Assembly (NCBI GenBank): GCA_041586615.1
Contig: JBFGZS010000002.1
Location: forward strand, 62,001-126,000
Direction: 5' to 3'
Length of the DNA stretch: 64,000 bases
From: Motiliproteus sp041586615
GTDB lineage: Bacteria > Pseudomonadota > Gammaproteobacteria > Pseudomonadales > Balneatricaceae
Below, in pieces: positions 44,169 to 53,478 of the stretch; the first letter of the stretch is position 1, and every line of letters begins with the position of its first letter. The translations under genes and the position numbers were made by a program. The notes beneath the pieces are model-generated. The model worked only from the letters and a program-made list of their open reading frames with translations, did not search any database and was not told where the DNA came from.

Positions 44169-46907
44169 TTAATGCTGAAGGCGATGAAACTGCCAGTCTT
44201 CAGTCGGCTCATTGAGCATCATTTTCATCTCAACCACTTCTTCTTCAGCATTGAAACTATTGGCGAACCCGTGCTTTCGCGCCAGGCTTTGCATACCTAA
44301 ATTGGTGGGCAGCGTCGAACCATAAATTTGCAACGTTCCTCGCTCACGACAATAACGAATCATTTTCTCCATCAGCATAACACCCAAACCTTCGCCCTGC
44401 AGGTCGTCACGGATGACCACGGCAAACTCTGCCCGTACATTATCCGAATCGGTACTGGTACGAACAACCCCTAAGGTTTCGTAACCCGGGCCCTCTTCAC
44501 GCTTGGCTGTTGCAATGAATGCCATTTCACGGTCGTAATCGATTTGGGTCCAGTTGGCCAGTTCGAAGTGGCTTGGCACGCCACGACTATAAAAATATCG
44601 CAGACGAATCGACTCGGGACTCAATCGCTTGAAGAACTCCAGGTGATTGGGCTCATCCTCACCCATGATCGGGCGTATTAGCACTTCCCGATGACTGCGC
44701 TTAAGCAGCACGTTCTCGTTCAAATGCTCTGGGTAGGCAGAAATCGCCATCTGTGCGGGTTCGCCGAGGGAGACCGATGCATCAACGGCTAGCAAGCCCA
44801 GTTTATTAACAAGCAATGGGTTAATATCGAGTGCTTTTAATGCAGGAATATCAACAATCATTTGCGATATGCGCATCAACAATTCACACAAATGGTCGAC
44901 ATCTTCATGAAAACGATAGCTGTTTTCCTTTAAAAAACGGTATATCCGTGATGATTTGACGAGCCTCCGCGCCAGGCTTTCATTAAGCGGTGGTAGCATC
45001 AGCTGTCGATCAGCCATCACATCGACCGTGTATCCCCCTGCGCCGAAAAAGATCACCGGCCCAAAGACGGCATCACGGGTAAAGCCCACACAAATCTGCA
45101 GCGACTGAAAACCTCGTTTCATCTGCTGGATACAAAACCCATTCTGATCCTCGTCACTGAAGCGCTCTGAGACCCGATACGCCAGATTGGTCACAGAGTG
45201 CTTAACCTCGGCCATTGAGTACAGATCAAGTGCCATATCCCTCCAACGCTGCCCAGGCTGCCCGTCGTAACAGAAAGGGTAGCGGTTATCTTTATGCAAG
45301 GCTTTCACCGCCACAGAACCACCAAAGTGCTTGGCTATTTCGACAGCGCCATCGATATCATCGGCATAGCGTGAATGTGAAACCGGAATGTCGTAACTAT
45401 CCAGTAACTCCGAGACCTCGCGGTGAGTCAGATAGTCTCGCCCCGCAGTCAGCGCACCGTCAACCAACCCTGTTGCATGGCTACGGTTGCCTCGGTTGTC
45501 GTGCAGACTCAGCGCAACCGGCGTCTGTCGCATCGCCTCTTGGTTGCGGCGGTACTCAACCATGTGCATAAACGCTTCTACCGCTTTTTCCGGGGTGATA
45601 AAGGTGGGGATTTTTGCTGCGTTAAACAGGTCTCGGGCAGCAATCGCGCTGATTCGGCCCATCCAGCTGGTTAAAACATTGCGCCGAGTCTGACGGGCAA
45701 CCTTAGCCACTGCTTCGGCTGTTTCAAGGCTTGGGGCAATTCGCGTTGGGGCATGTATCACCAATACAGAATCAACGCTGGGATCTTTACATAAGATTTC
45801 AACCGCCTGGGCAAATATCTGCGGCGTCGCATCGGCATTTAAATCGACCGGATTAGATCGATCCCAGAACACGGGCAGGAGCTCAGCCAATGCACTAAGG
45901 GTCTCATCGGCAAGGTGGGCTAACTTACCTTCATGACTGAGCAAGCGCTCGGCCGCGAGACCGTTCGGCCCCATGCCATTGCTGACGATCGCAAGTCGCT
46001 CGCCGCGCAGGGGGCGCATTGTCGTTAAGGTTTCTAAGGCATCAAACAGTTCATCGGTACTGTTTACCCGTACAACACCCGCTCGCTTGAGCACCGCATC
46101 GTATATTTTGTCACGATCATCAATACCCGGCGGCAGCAGCTTCTTACGCTCTCCCAGCGGAACAAAAACGCTGTTTTTGAGTACGATAACCAGCTTGTTG
46201 CGCGAGGCTGCGCGTAATGAAGAGATAAAGCGCTTGGACGCCGTCACATCACCAATCTGCAGCAAAATTGCCTGTGTATGTGGATCTGCCGCAAGATAAT
46301 CGATCACGCCGGGAAGGTCGACATCAACGCCGCCGCCAATGGTGAGAAAATTGGAAAACCCGAGACCCTGGCCGTTCGCCCAGTCAATCATGGCCGTGCC
46401 GATAATGCCCGACTGCCCAATATACGCCACCTTACCTTTGTTAATATTCAGGTGAGAATAGCTGGCATTCATGCTGTGTCCGGGTACCAACAACCCCATA
46501 CAGTCAGGCCCGAGTATCCTGATACCGTAAGGCCGCGCCGCTTCGATAACAGCGTCTTTTAAATCCTGTGAGCTATCGTTCTGCTTCTGCGACAAGCCGC
46601 CGGTCAATATCATGGCTGCACGCACCTGATTGGCGCCCAGCTTACGTACAATATCCGCCACACTTTCAGGTGGGGAGCAAATGATCGCAAGATCCGGCAT
46701 CTCGGGTAGTTCAGCGACGCCTCTATAGCAAGGGATACCAAGCACGTGCTCATAGCCTTGCGTATTAACCGCGTACAGAGGGCCTTTAAAACCGCTTTCC
46801 TGGAGGTTGCTGAGCACGACCCCACCCATGCTATTGGGCGTCTCTGATGCGCCGAATACGGCGATGGATTTGGGGGTAAAAAACCGTTTAAGGTAACTGG
46901 TACTCAC
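44169..46907 (-). CDS. PatZ-like GNAT protein lysine acetyltransferase with acyl-CoA-synthetase domains
   Basis: The 912-aa protein has the PatZ/YfiQ layout: an NDP-forming acyl-CoA synthetase-like part (CoA-binding Rossmann fold with RFFTPKSIAVFGASE at the start, then succinyl-CoA-ligase-like and ATP-grasp regions to about 710) and a C-terminal GNAT domain (about 735-890), with acetyl-CoA loop RDDLQGEGLGVMLMEKMI. The enzymatic role in the family is to acetylate acetyl-CoA synthetase and other proteins; the synthetase half is regulatory. The GTG at 46907 follows TTGGAG; a TTG four codons earlier is possible. It is convergent with the ArsR-type gene. Confidence 0.86.
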   Translation of the reverse strand: MSTSYLKRFFTPKSIAVFGASETPNSMGGVVLSNLQESGFKGPLYAVNTQGYEHVLGIPCYRGVAELPEMPDLAIICSPPESVADIVRKLGANQVRAAMILTGGLSQKQNDSSQDLKDAVIEAARPYGIRILGPDCMGLLVPGHSMNASYSHLNINKGKVAYIGQSGIIGTAMIDWANGQGLGFSNFLTIGGGVDVDLPGVIDYLAADPHTQAILLQIGDVTASKRFISSLRAASRNKLVIVLKNSVFVPLGERKKLLPPGIDDRDKIYDAVLKRAGVVRVNSTDELFDALETLTTMRPLRGERLAIVSNGMGPNGLAAERLLSHEGKLAHLADETLSALAELLPVFWDRSNPVDLNADATPQIFAQAVEILCKDPSVDSVLVIHAPTRIAPSLETAEAVAKVARQTRRNVLTSWMGRISAIAARDLFNAAKIPTFITPEKAVEAFMHMVEYRRNQEAMRQTPVALSLHDNRGNRSHATGLVDGALTAGRDYLTHREVSELLDSYDIPVSHSRYADDIDGAVEIAKHFGGSVAVKALHKDNRYPFCYDGQPGQRWRDMALDLYSMAEVKHSVTNLAYRVSERFSDEDQNGFCIQQMKRGFQSLQICVGFTRDAVFGPVIFFGAGGYTVDVMADRQLMLPPLNESLARRLVKSSRIYRFLKENSYRFHEDVDHLCELLMRISQMIVDIPALKALDINPLLVNKLGLLAVDASVSLGEPAQMAISAYPEHLNENVLLKRSHREVLIRPIMGEDEPNHLEFFKRLSPESIRLRYFYSRGVPSHFELANWTQIDYDREMAFIATAKREEGPGYETLGVVRTSTDSDNVRAEFAVVIRDDLQGEGLGVMLMEKMIRYCRERGTLQIYGSTLPTNLGMQSLARKHGFANSFNAEEEVVEMKMMLNEPTEDWQFHRLQH

Positions 46908-46977
46908 AGTAGACTCCAACTATGCTGCATTGCAGTATAACCATAGCAGTATGCCAAACAAACCGATATACGCTCAA

Positions 46978-47005
46978 ATAAAAAAAGGCGGTCAATGACC
47001 GCCTT
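46978..47005 (-). terminator. rho-independent terminator after htpG
   Basis: AAGGCGGTCA and TGACCGCCTT form a perfect ten-pair stem with a one-base loop as drawn (in practice a small tetraloop); on the minus strand a run of T follows. It lies 25 bases past the htpG stop. Confidence 0.88.
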
Positions 47006-47029
47006 CTGTGAGTTACTTAACTGTAGCGA

Positions 47030-48940
47030 TCAATGGCTACTTAGCGAGAGTAACAGCGCATTCAAGCGGCGCACATACGCGGCTGGATCATCGAGCTGCC
47101 CACCTTCGGCCAGCGAAGCCTGATCGAAAAGAACAGCGGCAAGATCGGAGAAGCGCTCTTCGCTACTCTCTGCATTGAGCTTTTCAACCAAAGGATGCTT
47201 GGGGTTGATCTCGAAAGTCGGCTTAACTTCGGGCACGGACTGCCCTGCCGCTTCCATGATCCGGCGCATCTGCATGCCCATATCCTGATCGCCAACCACC
47301 AGGCACGCCGGGGAATCGACCAAACGATGCGTGACACGCACGGCATCAACACGGTCACCCAAGGCGGACTTGATGCGCTCAACCAGCGGCTCGAACTCTT
47401 TAGCCACGGCTTCCTGCTGCTTCTTTTCCTCTTCATCTTCAACCTTACCAAGGTCAAGATCACCCTTGGCAACGTCCTGGAACTTCTTGCCATCGAACTC
47501 ATGCATGTTGCTCATGAGCCATTCATCAACGCGCTCCGACAGCAACAGTACTTCGATACCCTTACTGCGGAAAATTTCGAGATGCGGACTGCTTTTAGCC
47601 GTGGCGTGATTATCCGCAACGACATAATAAATAACGTCCTGACCCTCTTTCATGCGAACGATATAGTCTTCCAGAGACACGCGCTGCTCAGCAAGATCAT
47701 TCTGACTGCTGGCAAAGCGTAGTAACTTGCCAATTTTTTCACGGTTAGCAAAGTCTTCCGCGGGGCCTTCCTTCAATACCTGACCAAAATCGTCCCAGAA
47801 CTTGCCATACGCCTCGGCATCACTCTTCGCCAGCTTACTCAGCATGTCGAGTGAACGCTTGGTGAGCGCGGTACGCATGGAGTCGATGGCGGGATCTTTC
47901 TGCAATATTTCACGAGAGACGTTCAGCGACAGATCATTGGAGTCGACAACACCCTTGATAAAGCGCAGATACAGCGGCAGAAACTGCTCCGCACCATCCA
48001 TAATAAACACACGCTGAACATAGAGCTTCAGACCACGCGCACCATCGCGGTTCCATAAATCAAACGGTGCTTTGCCCGGCACATACAGCAGGCTGGTGTA
48101 TTCCAGCTTACCCTCGACCTTGTTATGCGACCAGGTCAGAGGCTCGGTCACGTCATGGGATACGTGTTTATAGAACTCATGGTATTCCTGATCGGTCACC
48201 TCTGCGCGTGGCCGAGCCCACAGGGCGGTGGCGTTATTGACCGCTTCCCATTCAGGAACGATAACCTCACCCTCTTCCGGCGTGCCATGCTGCTCTTTAA
48301 GCATTTCAACCGGGATAGAGATATGGTCAGAATATTTACGGACCAGACTGCGCAGCCGCCAGCCATCGGCAAACTCTTCTTCGCCCGGCTTAAGATGAAG
48401 AATAATCGTGGTCCCGCGGCCGGCCTTTTCTATCGCCTCAACGGTAAATTCACCCTCGCCATGGGACTCCCAACGCACACCTTCAGTAATGGGCAAGCCC
48501 GCTTTACGCGTCAGCACCTCGACACGATCCGCAACGATGAAGGAGGAGTAGAAGCCAACACCAAACTGACCGATCAGGCTCGAATCTTTCTTCTGATCGC
48601 CAGACAGTTTGGATAAAAATTCAGCCGTGCCTGAGCGCGCGATGGTGCCAAGATGCTGAACAACATCGTCACGACTCATACCAATACCGTTATCCGAAAT
48701 GGAAACAGTTTTAGCCTCTGCATCGAACTCAATGCGAATTTTCAGCTCACTATCGCCTTCATACAAACCACTGTCAGCAATCGCTTCAAACCGCTGCTTA
48801 TCGGCTGCGTCGGATGCGTTAGAGATCAGCTCGCGCAGGAAAATCTCTTTGTTGCTGTACAAAGAGTGAATCATTAAATGCAAAAGCTGCTTAACTTCTG
48901 TTTGAAAACCTAACGTTTCTTTTTGTGTCTCTGTGGTCAT
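47030..48940 (-). CDS. htpG: molecular chaperone HtpG (Hsp90 family)
   Basis: The 636-aa ATP-dependent chaperone has the GHKL ATP site (ELISNASDAADKQRF, SISDNGIGMS and GQFGVGFYSSF), the Hsp90 middle domain with DLSLNVSREILQ, and a C-terminal dimerisation domain ending near LNALLLSLSSH. The ATG at 48940 gives the usual length (E. coli 624); an earlier in-frame ATG at 48994 overlaps the heat-shock promoter and is not used. A strong sigma-32 promoter lies just upstream. Confidence 0.96.
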   Translation of the reverse strand: MTTETQKETLGFQTEVKQLLHLMIHSLYSNKEIFLRELISNASDAADKQRFEAIADSGLYEGDSELKIRIEFDAEAKTVSISDNGIGMSRDDVVQHLGTIARSGTAEFLSKLSGDQKKDSSLIGQFGVGFYSSFIVADRVEVLTRKAGLPITEGVRWESHGEGEFTVEAIEKAGRGTTIILHLKPGEEEFADGWRLRSLVRKYSDHISIPVEMLKEQHGTPEEGEVIVPEWEAVNNATALWARPRAEVTDQEYHEFYKHVSHDVTEPLTWSHNKVEGKLEYTSLLYVPGKAPFDLWNRDGARGLKLYVQRVFIMDGAEQFLPLYLRFIKGVVDSNDLSLNVSREILQKDPAIDSMRTALTKRSLDMLSKLAKSDAEAYGKFWDDFGQVLKEGPAEDFANREKIGKLLRFASSQNDLAEQRVSLEDYIVRMKEGQDVIYYVVADNHATAKSSPHLEIFRSKGIEVLLLSERVDEWLMSNMHEFDGKKFQDVAKGDLDLGKVEDEEEKKQQEAVAKEFEPLVERIKSALGDRVDAVRVTHRLVDSPACLVVGDQDMGMQMRRIMEAAGQSVPEVKPTFEINPKHPLVEKLNAESSEERFSDLAAVLFDQASLAEGGQLDDPAAYVRRLNALLLSLSSH

Positions 48941-48994
48941 GTGACTGGCCCAATTATCTCTTAAGTGACTAGGTGAATTAACGCCTGACCTCAA

Positions 48995-49024
48995 AGATGG
49001 GGGCTACGTAGGGGAATTCAAGGG
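48995..49024 (-). promoter_or_regulatory. sigma-32 heat-shock promoter of htpG
   Basis: On the minus strand CCCTTGAA is followed after 14 bases by CCCCATCT, a near-perfect match to the RpoH consensus (CTTGAA, 13-15 bases, CCCCATNT). It lies 55 bases upstream of the htpG ATG, between that gene and the DUF599 gene. Function fits the heat-shock chaperone. Confidence 0.85.
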
Positions 49025-49032
49025 ATCAGCAC

Positions 49033-49770
49033 TTATTTACGAAAAATTGCCGCAGCCAGCGGCTGCGCGGGGATATTTTCCAACAAATCCAGCAGCGTTT
49101 CTGATTTAAACTCTCGCCGATAGAGCACGATCACCACACACAACGAAAAAACCATGAGAAACCAAGGGTTTATAAACCAACCCAATAACGCAATACTAAA
49201 ATAGTAGCTACGTAGGCCATAGTTGAAATTATTGGCCGCCATGGAGAGCATCCGCGCTGAGCGCTGCACGAATTCCGTCCGTTCAGTATCACTGCATTCC
49301 TCTGGCCCAGGTGCCCCGCCTACCAATACTGAGCAGAAGCCATACTGGCGTAGACTCCAGGTAAATTTAAAGAACGCATAGATAAACAAAATAATCATAA
49401 CAAGAAGCTTAAAGTCCCACTCCAGCTTAGTCACCGGTGCAACAAAAGGCAGCTCGGCAATAATGCCAATCGCCTTTTCTGAGGCCCCCAGCACGGTCAA
49501 CAAACCGGCCAGGATCAACATGGTACTCGATGCAAAAAAAGCCACACTCCGTTCAAGATTGGCGATGGCCGACATATCGGCTATGCGCGCTTCGCGATCG
49601 AGTAGCGCTGACATCCAGTTGAGACGGTAGAGATGCAAGGTATTAACAAGGCAGGGACGTGTTTTTGCCCAGCGACTGGAAAGATACGTATACCCCTTAA
49701 AGCAGCATAGAAACCAGACTAGCGCTAAAAGGTTCGGCCACTGGAGCGGAATAAAGGTTAACAAATCCAT
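49033..49770 (-). CDS. DUF599-family integral membrane protein
   Basis: The 245-aa protein has about four membrane spans (near residues 14-30, 75-100, 122-145 and 195-225) and the DUF599 blocks GYTYLSSRWAKTRPC, LDREARIADMSAIANLERS and NNFNYGLRSYYFSIALLGWF. Function of the family is unknown. The ATG at 49770 replaces a TTG three codons earlier. It runs in the same direction as sucCD but is separated from it by a terminator, so it is probably transcribed on its own. Confidence 0.85.
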   Translation of the reverse strand: MDLLTFIPLQWPNLLALVWFLCCFKGYTYLSSRWAKTRPCLVNTLHLYRLNWMSALLDREARIADMSAIANLERSVAFFASSTMLILAGLLTVLGASEKAIGIIAELPFVAPVTKLEWDFKLLVMIILFIYAFFKFTWSLRQYGFCSVLVGGAPGPEECSDTERTEFVQRSARMLSMAANNFNYGLRSYYFSIALLGWFINPWFLMVFSLCVVIVLYRREFKSETLLDLLENIPAQPLAAAIFRK

Positions 49771-49824
49771 ACGAGACAACGCCGCTTCTAAATGAAATCA
49801 AGCCCATAACTATACGGCGCAGAC

Positions 49825-49852
49825 AAAAAAAAAGCAGCACAAGGCTGCTTTT
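49825..49852 (-). terminator. rho-independent terminator after sucD
   Basis: AAAGCAGC and GCTGCTTT form an eight-pair stem with a five-base loop; on the minus strand nine T follow. It lies 17 bases past the sucD stop and ends the sucAB-lpd-sucCD transcript. Confidence 0.87.
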
Positions 49853-49868
49853 ATAACGAGGCAAGGTC

Positions 49869-50741
49869 TTACCAGCCAGTGACTTCTTTCAGCGCGCTGC
49901 CGATATCAGCCAAAGAGCGCACGGTTTTAACACCGGCGTCTTCCAGAGCCGCAAACTTCTCGTCTGCGGTGCCCTTACCACCTGAAATGATCGCACCCGC
50001 ATGCCCCATGCGCTTACCTACCGGTGCCGTCACACCCGCAATGTAAGAGACAACGGGCTTGGTTACGTTTGCCTTGATGTAAGCCGCCGCTTCTTCTTCA
50101 GCAGAACCACCGATCTCACCGATCATAACGATCGCTTCGGTCTTAGGATCAGCCTGGAACATTTCCAGGATGTCGATGAAGTTGGAGCCCGGGATCGGAT
50201 CACCACCAATACCCACACAGGTAGACTGACCGAAGCCTGCATCCGTAGTCTGCTTAACCGCTTCATAGGTCAGTGTGCCGGAGCGCGACACGATACCCAC
50301 CTTGCCCGGCAGATGAATGTGACCCGGCATGATGCCGATCTTGCACTCACCGGGGGTAATAACACCCGGGCAGTTCGGTCCGATCAAGCGCACATTCAGT
50401 TCGTCGCACTTAACCTTACACTCCAGCATATCCATAGTAGGAACGCCTTCGGTGATACAAACGATCAGCTTGATACCACTGTTAGCCGCTTCCAGGATAG
50501 AATCTTTACAAAACGCAGCCGGTACGTAGATGACAGAAGCATCTGCGCCGGTAACAGCCACCGCTTCTGCAACCGTATTAAATACAGGCAGACCCAGGTG
50601 CGTTTGTCCGCCCTTACCCGGCGTCACACCACCAACCATCTGCGTTCCGTAAGCGATCGCCTGCTCGGAGTGGAAAGTACCCTGGCCGCCAGTGAAGCCC
50701 TGGCAAATCACCTTCGTGTCTTTATTGATCAGGATGCTCAT
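49869..50741 (-). CDS. sucD: succinate-CoA ligase alpha subunit
   Basis: The 290-aa subunit carries the CoA site and the phosphohistidine: the N-terminal NKDTKVICQGFTGGQGTFHS binds CoA, and the active His is in GHAGAIISGGKGTA. It converts succinyl-CoA to succinate with substrate-level phosphorylation in the TCA cycle. It starts two bases after the sucC stop. Confidence 0.97.
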   Translation of the reverse strand: MSILINKDTKVICQGFTGGQGTFHSEQAIAYGTQMVGGVTPGKGGQTHLGLPVFNTVAEAVAVTGADASVIYVPAAFCKDSILEAANSGIKLIVCITEGVPTMDMLECKVKCDELNVRLIGPNCPGVITPGECKIGIMPGHIHLPGKVGIVSRSGTLTYEAVKQTTDAGFGQSTCVGIGGDPIPGSNFIDILEMFQADPKTEAIVMIGEIGGSAEEEAAAYIKANVTKPVVSYIAGVTAPVGKRMGHAGAIISGGKGTADEKFAALEDAGVKTVRSLADIGSALKEVTGW

Positions 50742-50743
50742 TA

Positions 50744-51910
50744 TTACTTACCCTCCGCGGCTTTAACCGCTTGTTCCGCCGCATCTTTCAGGCTCTTCGC
50801 CGCGATGATGTCCAACCCACTGTCTGCCAGCACCTGCGCGCCCAGATCAGCGTTATTGCCTTCCAGACGAACAACAACGGGAACAGTAACGCCAACTTCT
50901 TTAACGGCTGCGATGATACCTTCGGCAATGAGATCGCAACGTACGATGCCGCCAAAGATGTTAACCAGAACCGTTTTAACTTTGCTGTCAGAAAGGATGA
51001 TCTTGAACGCTTCAGTCACACGCTCTTTGGTCGCGCCGCCGCCAACATCGAGGAAGTTAGCCGGGAAGCCGCCGTGCAGAGCAACGATATCCATCGTACC
51101 CATTGCCAGGCCTGCACCGTTAACCATGCAACCGATAGTGCCGTCCAGTGCAACGTAGTTCAGCTCCCACTTAGCCGCGTGCGCTTCGCGCTCATCGTCC
51201 TGAGAAGGATCATGCATTTCCTGCAGATCTTTATGACGGTACAGCGCGTTACCATCGATGATCATCTTGGCATCCAGACAATGCAGGTTGCCTTCATCGG
51301 TAATAACAAGCGGGTTGATTTCCAGCAGCGCCAGGTCTTTTTCCTGGAACATTTTCGCCAGACCCATGAAGATCTTGGTGAACTGCCCAATCTGAGGACC
51401 TTTCAGGCCCAGCTGAAATGCCAGATCACGGCCCTGATAAGGTTGCGCACCGACCAATGGGTCGATGGTTGCCTTCAGGATCTTCTCCGGTGTTTCGTGA
51501 GCAACCTTTTCGATCTCAACGCCGCCTTCGGTCGACGCCATAAAGACGATGCGACGAGAAGCGCGGTCTACAACAGCACCGAGATACAGCTCATTCGCGA
51601 TATCGGTGCAGGTTTCTACCAGAATCTTGGTAACAGGCTGACCATTAGCATCGGTCTGATACGTGACCAGGTTAGTACCCAACCATTTGGTTGCGAACGC
51701 CTTGGCTTCTTCAGGGCTGTCAACGAGCTTAACACCGCCGGCTTTACCGCGGCCGCCGGCGTGAACCTGCGCTTTAACAACCCACTTGTCTCCGCCGATA
51801 CGCTTGCACGCTTCCGCAGCTTCTTTTGGAGTCTCTACCGCTTCTCCTATGGACACCGGCAGCCCGTATTGGGCAAACAGCTGTTTTCCCTGATACTCGT
51901 GAAGATTCAT
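50744..51910 (-). CDS. sucC: succinate-CoA ligase beta subunit
   Basis: The 388-aa subunit has exactly the E. coli length. Its N-terminal ATP-grasp domain begins MNLHEYQGKQLFAQYGLPV and includes KAQVHAGGRGKAGGVKLV. The C-terminal domain has NIFGGIVRCD. It binds nucleotide and succinate and pairs with SucD. The ATG at 51910 was chosen over an earlier frame start at 51955 because the family begins at MNLHEYQ. Confidence 0.97.
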   Translation of the reverse strand: MNLHEYQGKQLFAQYGLPVSIGEAVETPKEAAEACKRIGGDKWVVKAQVHAGGRGKAGGVKLVDSPEEAKAFATKWLGTNLVTYQTDANGQPVTKILVETCTDIANELYLGAVVDRASRRIVFMASTEGGVEIEKVAHETPEKILKATIDPLVGAQPYQGRDLAFQLGLKGPQIGQFTKIFMGLAKMFQEKDLALLEINPLVITDEGNLHCLDAKMIIDGNALYRHKDLQEMHDPSQDDEREAHAAKWELNYVALDGTIGCMVNGAGLAMGTMDIVALHGGFPANFLDVGGGATKERVTEAFKIILSDSKVKTVLVNIFGGIVRCDLIAEGIIAAVKEVGVTVPVVVRLEGNNADLGAQVLADSGLDIIAAKSLKDAAEQAVKAAEGK

Positions 51911-52002
51911 GCTATTGATCCGTTGTGTTTTCGAGATTAGAAATAGCGAGCGCATAACGCCCGCTGTTAAACAGGCCAGCTTACGCCGGCCAAAGCTAAT
52001 TC

Positions 52003-53439
52003 TTAGCGTTTTTTACGGTTAGCCATATGAATGGCATGACCGTCGCAAGCCAGAGCGGCTTCATGGATAGCTTCGCTGACCGTTGGGTGAGCAAAGACCG
52101 TCAACTGAAGGTCCTCCACGCTAGCACCGAACTCCATCGCAATAACCGCTTGTGCGATCAGCTCGCCTGCCTGACCGCCCACAATGTGACAACCCAGTAC
52201 GCGATCGGTATCTGCATCGGCAACCAGCTTAACAAAACCTTCTGTATCTTCAGAAGCCATGGCACGTCCGACGGCCGCAAAGGGGAATTTACCCACTTTT
52301 ACGTTCACGCCTTCCGCTTTTAATTGCTGCTCGGACTTACCAACCCAGGCAAGCTCAGGATGGGTATAAATAATGCCGGGGATGCAGTCATAGTTCATCT
52401 GTGCTTTGTGACCCGCAACGATGTCGGCAACCATAATGCCTTCTTCAGAGGCTTTATGCGCAAGCATCGGGCCGCGAACAACATCACCAATGGCGAAAAC
52501 GCCCGGCATATTGGTCCGGCACTGGCCATCGACAGAAACGAAACCGCGCTCATCCAGCTCAACGCCACAATCACCCGCCAGCAATTTTTCAGTGTAAGGA
52601 CGGCGGCCAACGGCCACGATCAACTTATCAACGGTAACTTCCTGCTCACCCTTGGCATCGGTGTACTTAACCAGAACCTCGTTGCCTTTAACTTCAGTGC
52701 CGGTTACCCGCGCACCCAGCTGGATGTTCAGGCCTTGCTTAGTCAGGGTCTTCTTGGCTTCTTTAGCCAGATCTTGGTCTGCAAAGCCAAGAAACTCTTC
52801 CATGGCTTCCAGCACAATGACCTCAGAACCGAGACGATTCCAGACGGAGCCCATCTCGAGACCGATAACACCCGCGCCAATAACACCTAAGCGCTTGGGT
52901 ACTTCATTGATGTTCAGGGCGCCTTCGTTATCCAGAATCAGGTTCTCGGTCAACGGAGCAGGCGGGATATTAACCGGAACAGAACCGGCGGCGATGATAA
53001 CGTTTTCGGCATCAAAAATCTCTACGCTGGCATCCTGCTTCGTCACTTCGACTTTCTTGCCCGCCAGAAGTTTACCTGCGCCCTGCAGCAACGTAACGCC
53101 ATTGGCTTTAAACAAACCGCCAATACCGGTGGTAAGATTCTTAACGATCTTATCCTTGCGCTTGATCATGGCGGGCACATCGATGCCGACTTCGCCGGTC
53201 TGAATGCCATGAACTTTAAACTCGCTATGAGCCATATGGTACTTATGGGTCGTATCCAGCAACGCCTTGGAAGGGATACAACCAACATTCAAGCAGGTGC
53301 CACCAAGAACCGGCGCGCCTTTGCCATCAACCCATTTTTCTACACAAGCGGTCTTCAGGCCAAGCTGGGCTGCACGGATAGCGGCGACATATCCGCCCGG
53401 GCCGGCACCAATGACAATCACATCGAACTTTTGAGACAT
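52003..53439 (-). CDS. lpd: dihydrolipoyl dehydrogenase (E3)
   Basis: The 478-aa flavoprotein reoxidises dihydrolipoamide on SucB with NAD+. FAD site VIGAGPGGYVAAIRAAQLG, redox disulfide GGTCLNVGCIPSKALL, NAD site LGVIGAGVIGLEMG, and the catalytic His in FAHPTVSEAIHEA are visible. The ATG follows TAGGAT. It sits between sucB and sucC, so it is mainly the E3 of the 2-oxoglutarate complex, though it may serve pyruvate dehydrogenase too. Confidence 0.96.
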   Translation of the reverse strand: MSQKFDVIVIGAGPGGYVAAIRAAQLGLKTACVEKWVDGKGAPVLGGTCLNVGCIPSKALLDTTHKYHMAHSEFKVHGIQTGEVGIDVPAMIKRKDKIVKNLTTGIGGLFKANGVTLLQGAGKLLAGKKVEVTKQDASVEIFDAENVIIAAGSVPVNIPPAPLTENLILDNEGALNINEVPKRLGVIGAGVIGLEMGSVWNRLGSEVIVLEAMEEFLGFADQDLAKEAKKTLTKQGLNIQLGARVTGTEVKGNEVLVKYTDAKGEQEVTVDKLIVAVGRRPYTEKLLAGDCGVELDERGFVSVDGQCRTNMPGVFAIGDVVRGPMLAHKASEEGIMVADIVAGHKAQMNYDCIPGIIYTHPELAWVGKSEQQLKAEGVNVKVGKFPFAAVGRAMASEDTEGFVKLVADADTDRVLGCHIVGGQAGELIAQAVIAMEFGASVEDLQLTVFAHPTVSEAIHEAALACDGHAIHMANRKKR

Positions 53440-53478
53440 ATCCTAGTTTCCTATCAGTAAACCTTGTGGGTTATAGCG

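Noticed and set aside
50001..51940. Two long plus-strand frames (385 and 389 codons)
   Set aside because: They are antisense shadows of sucD and sucC, whose products are certain.
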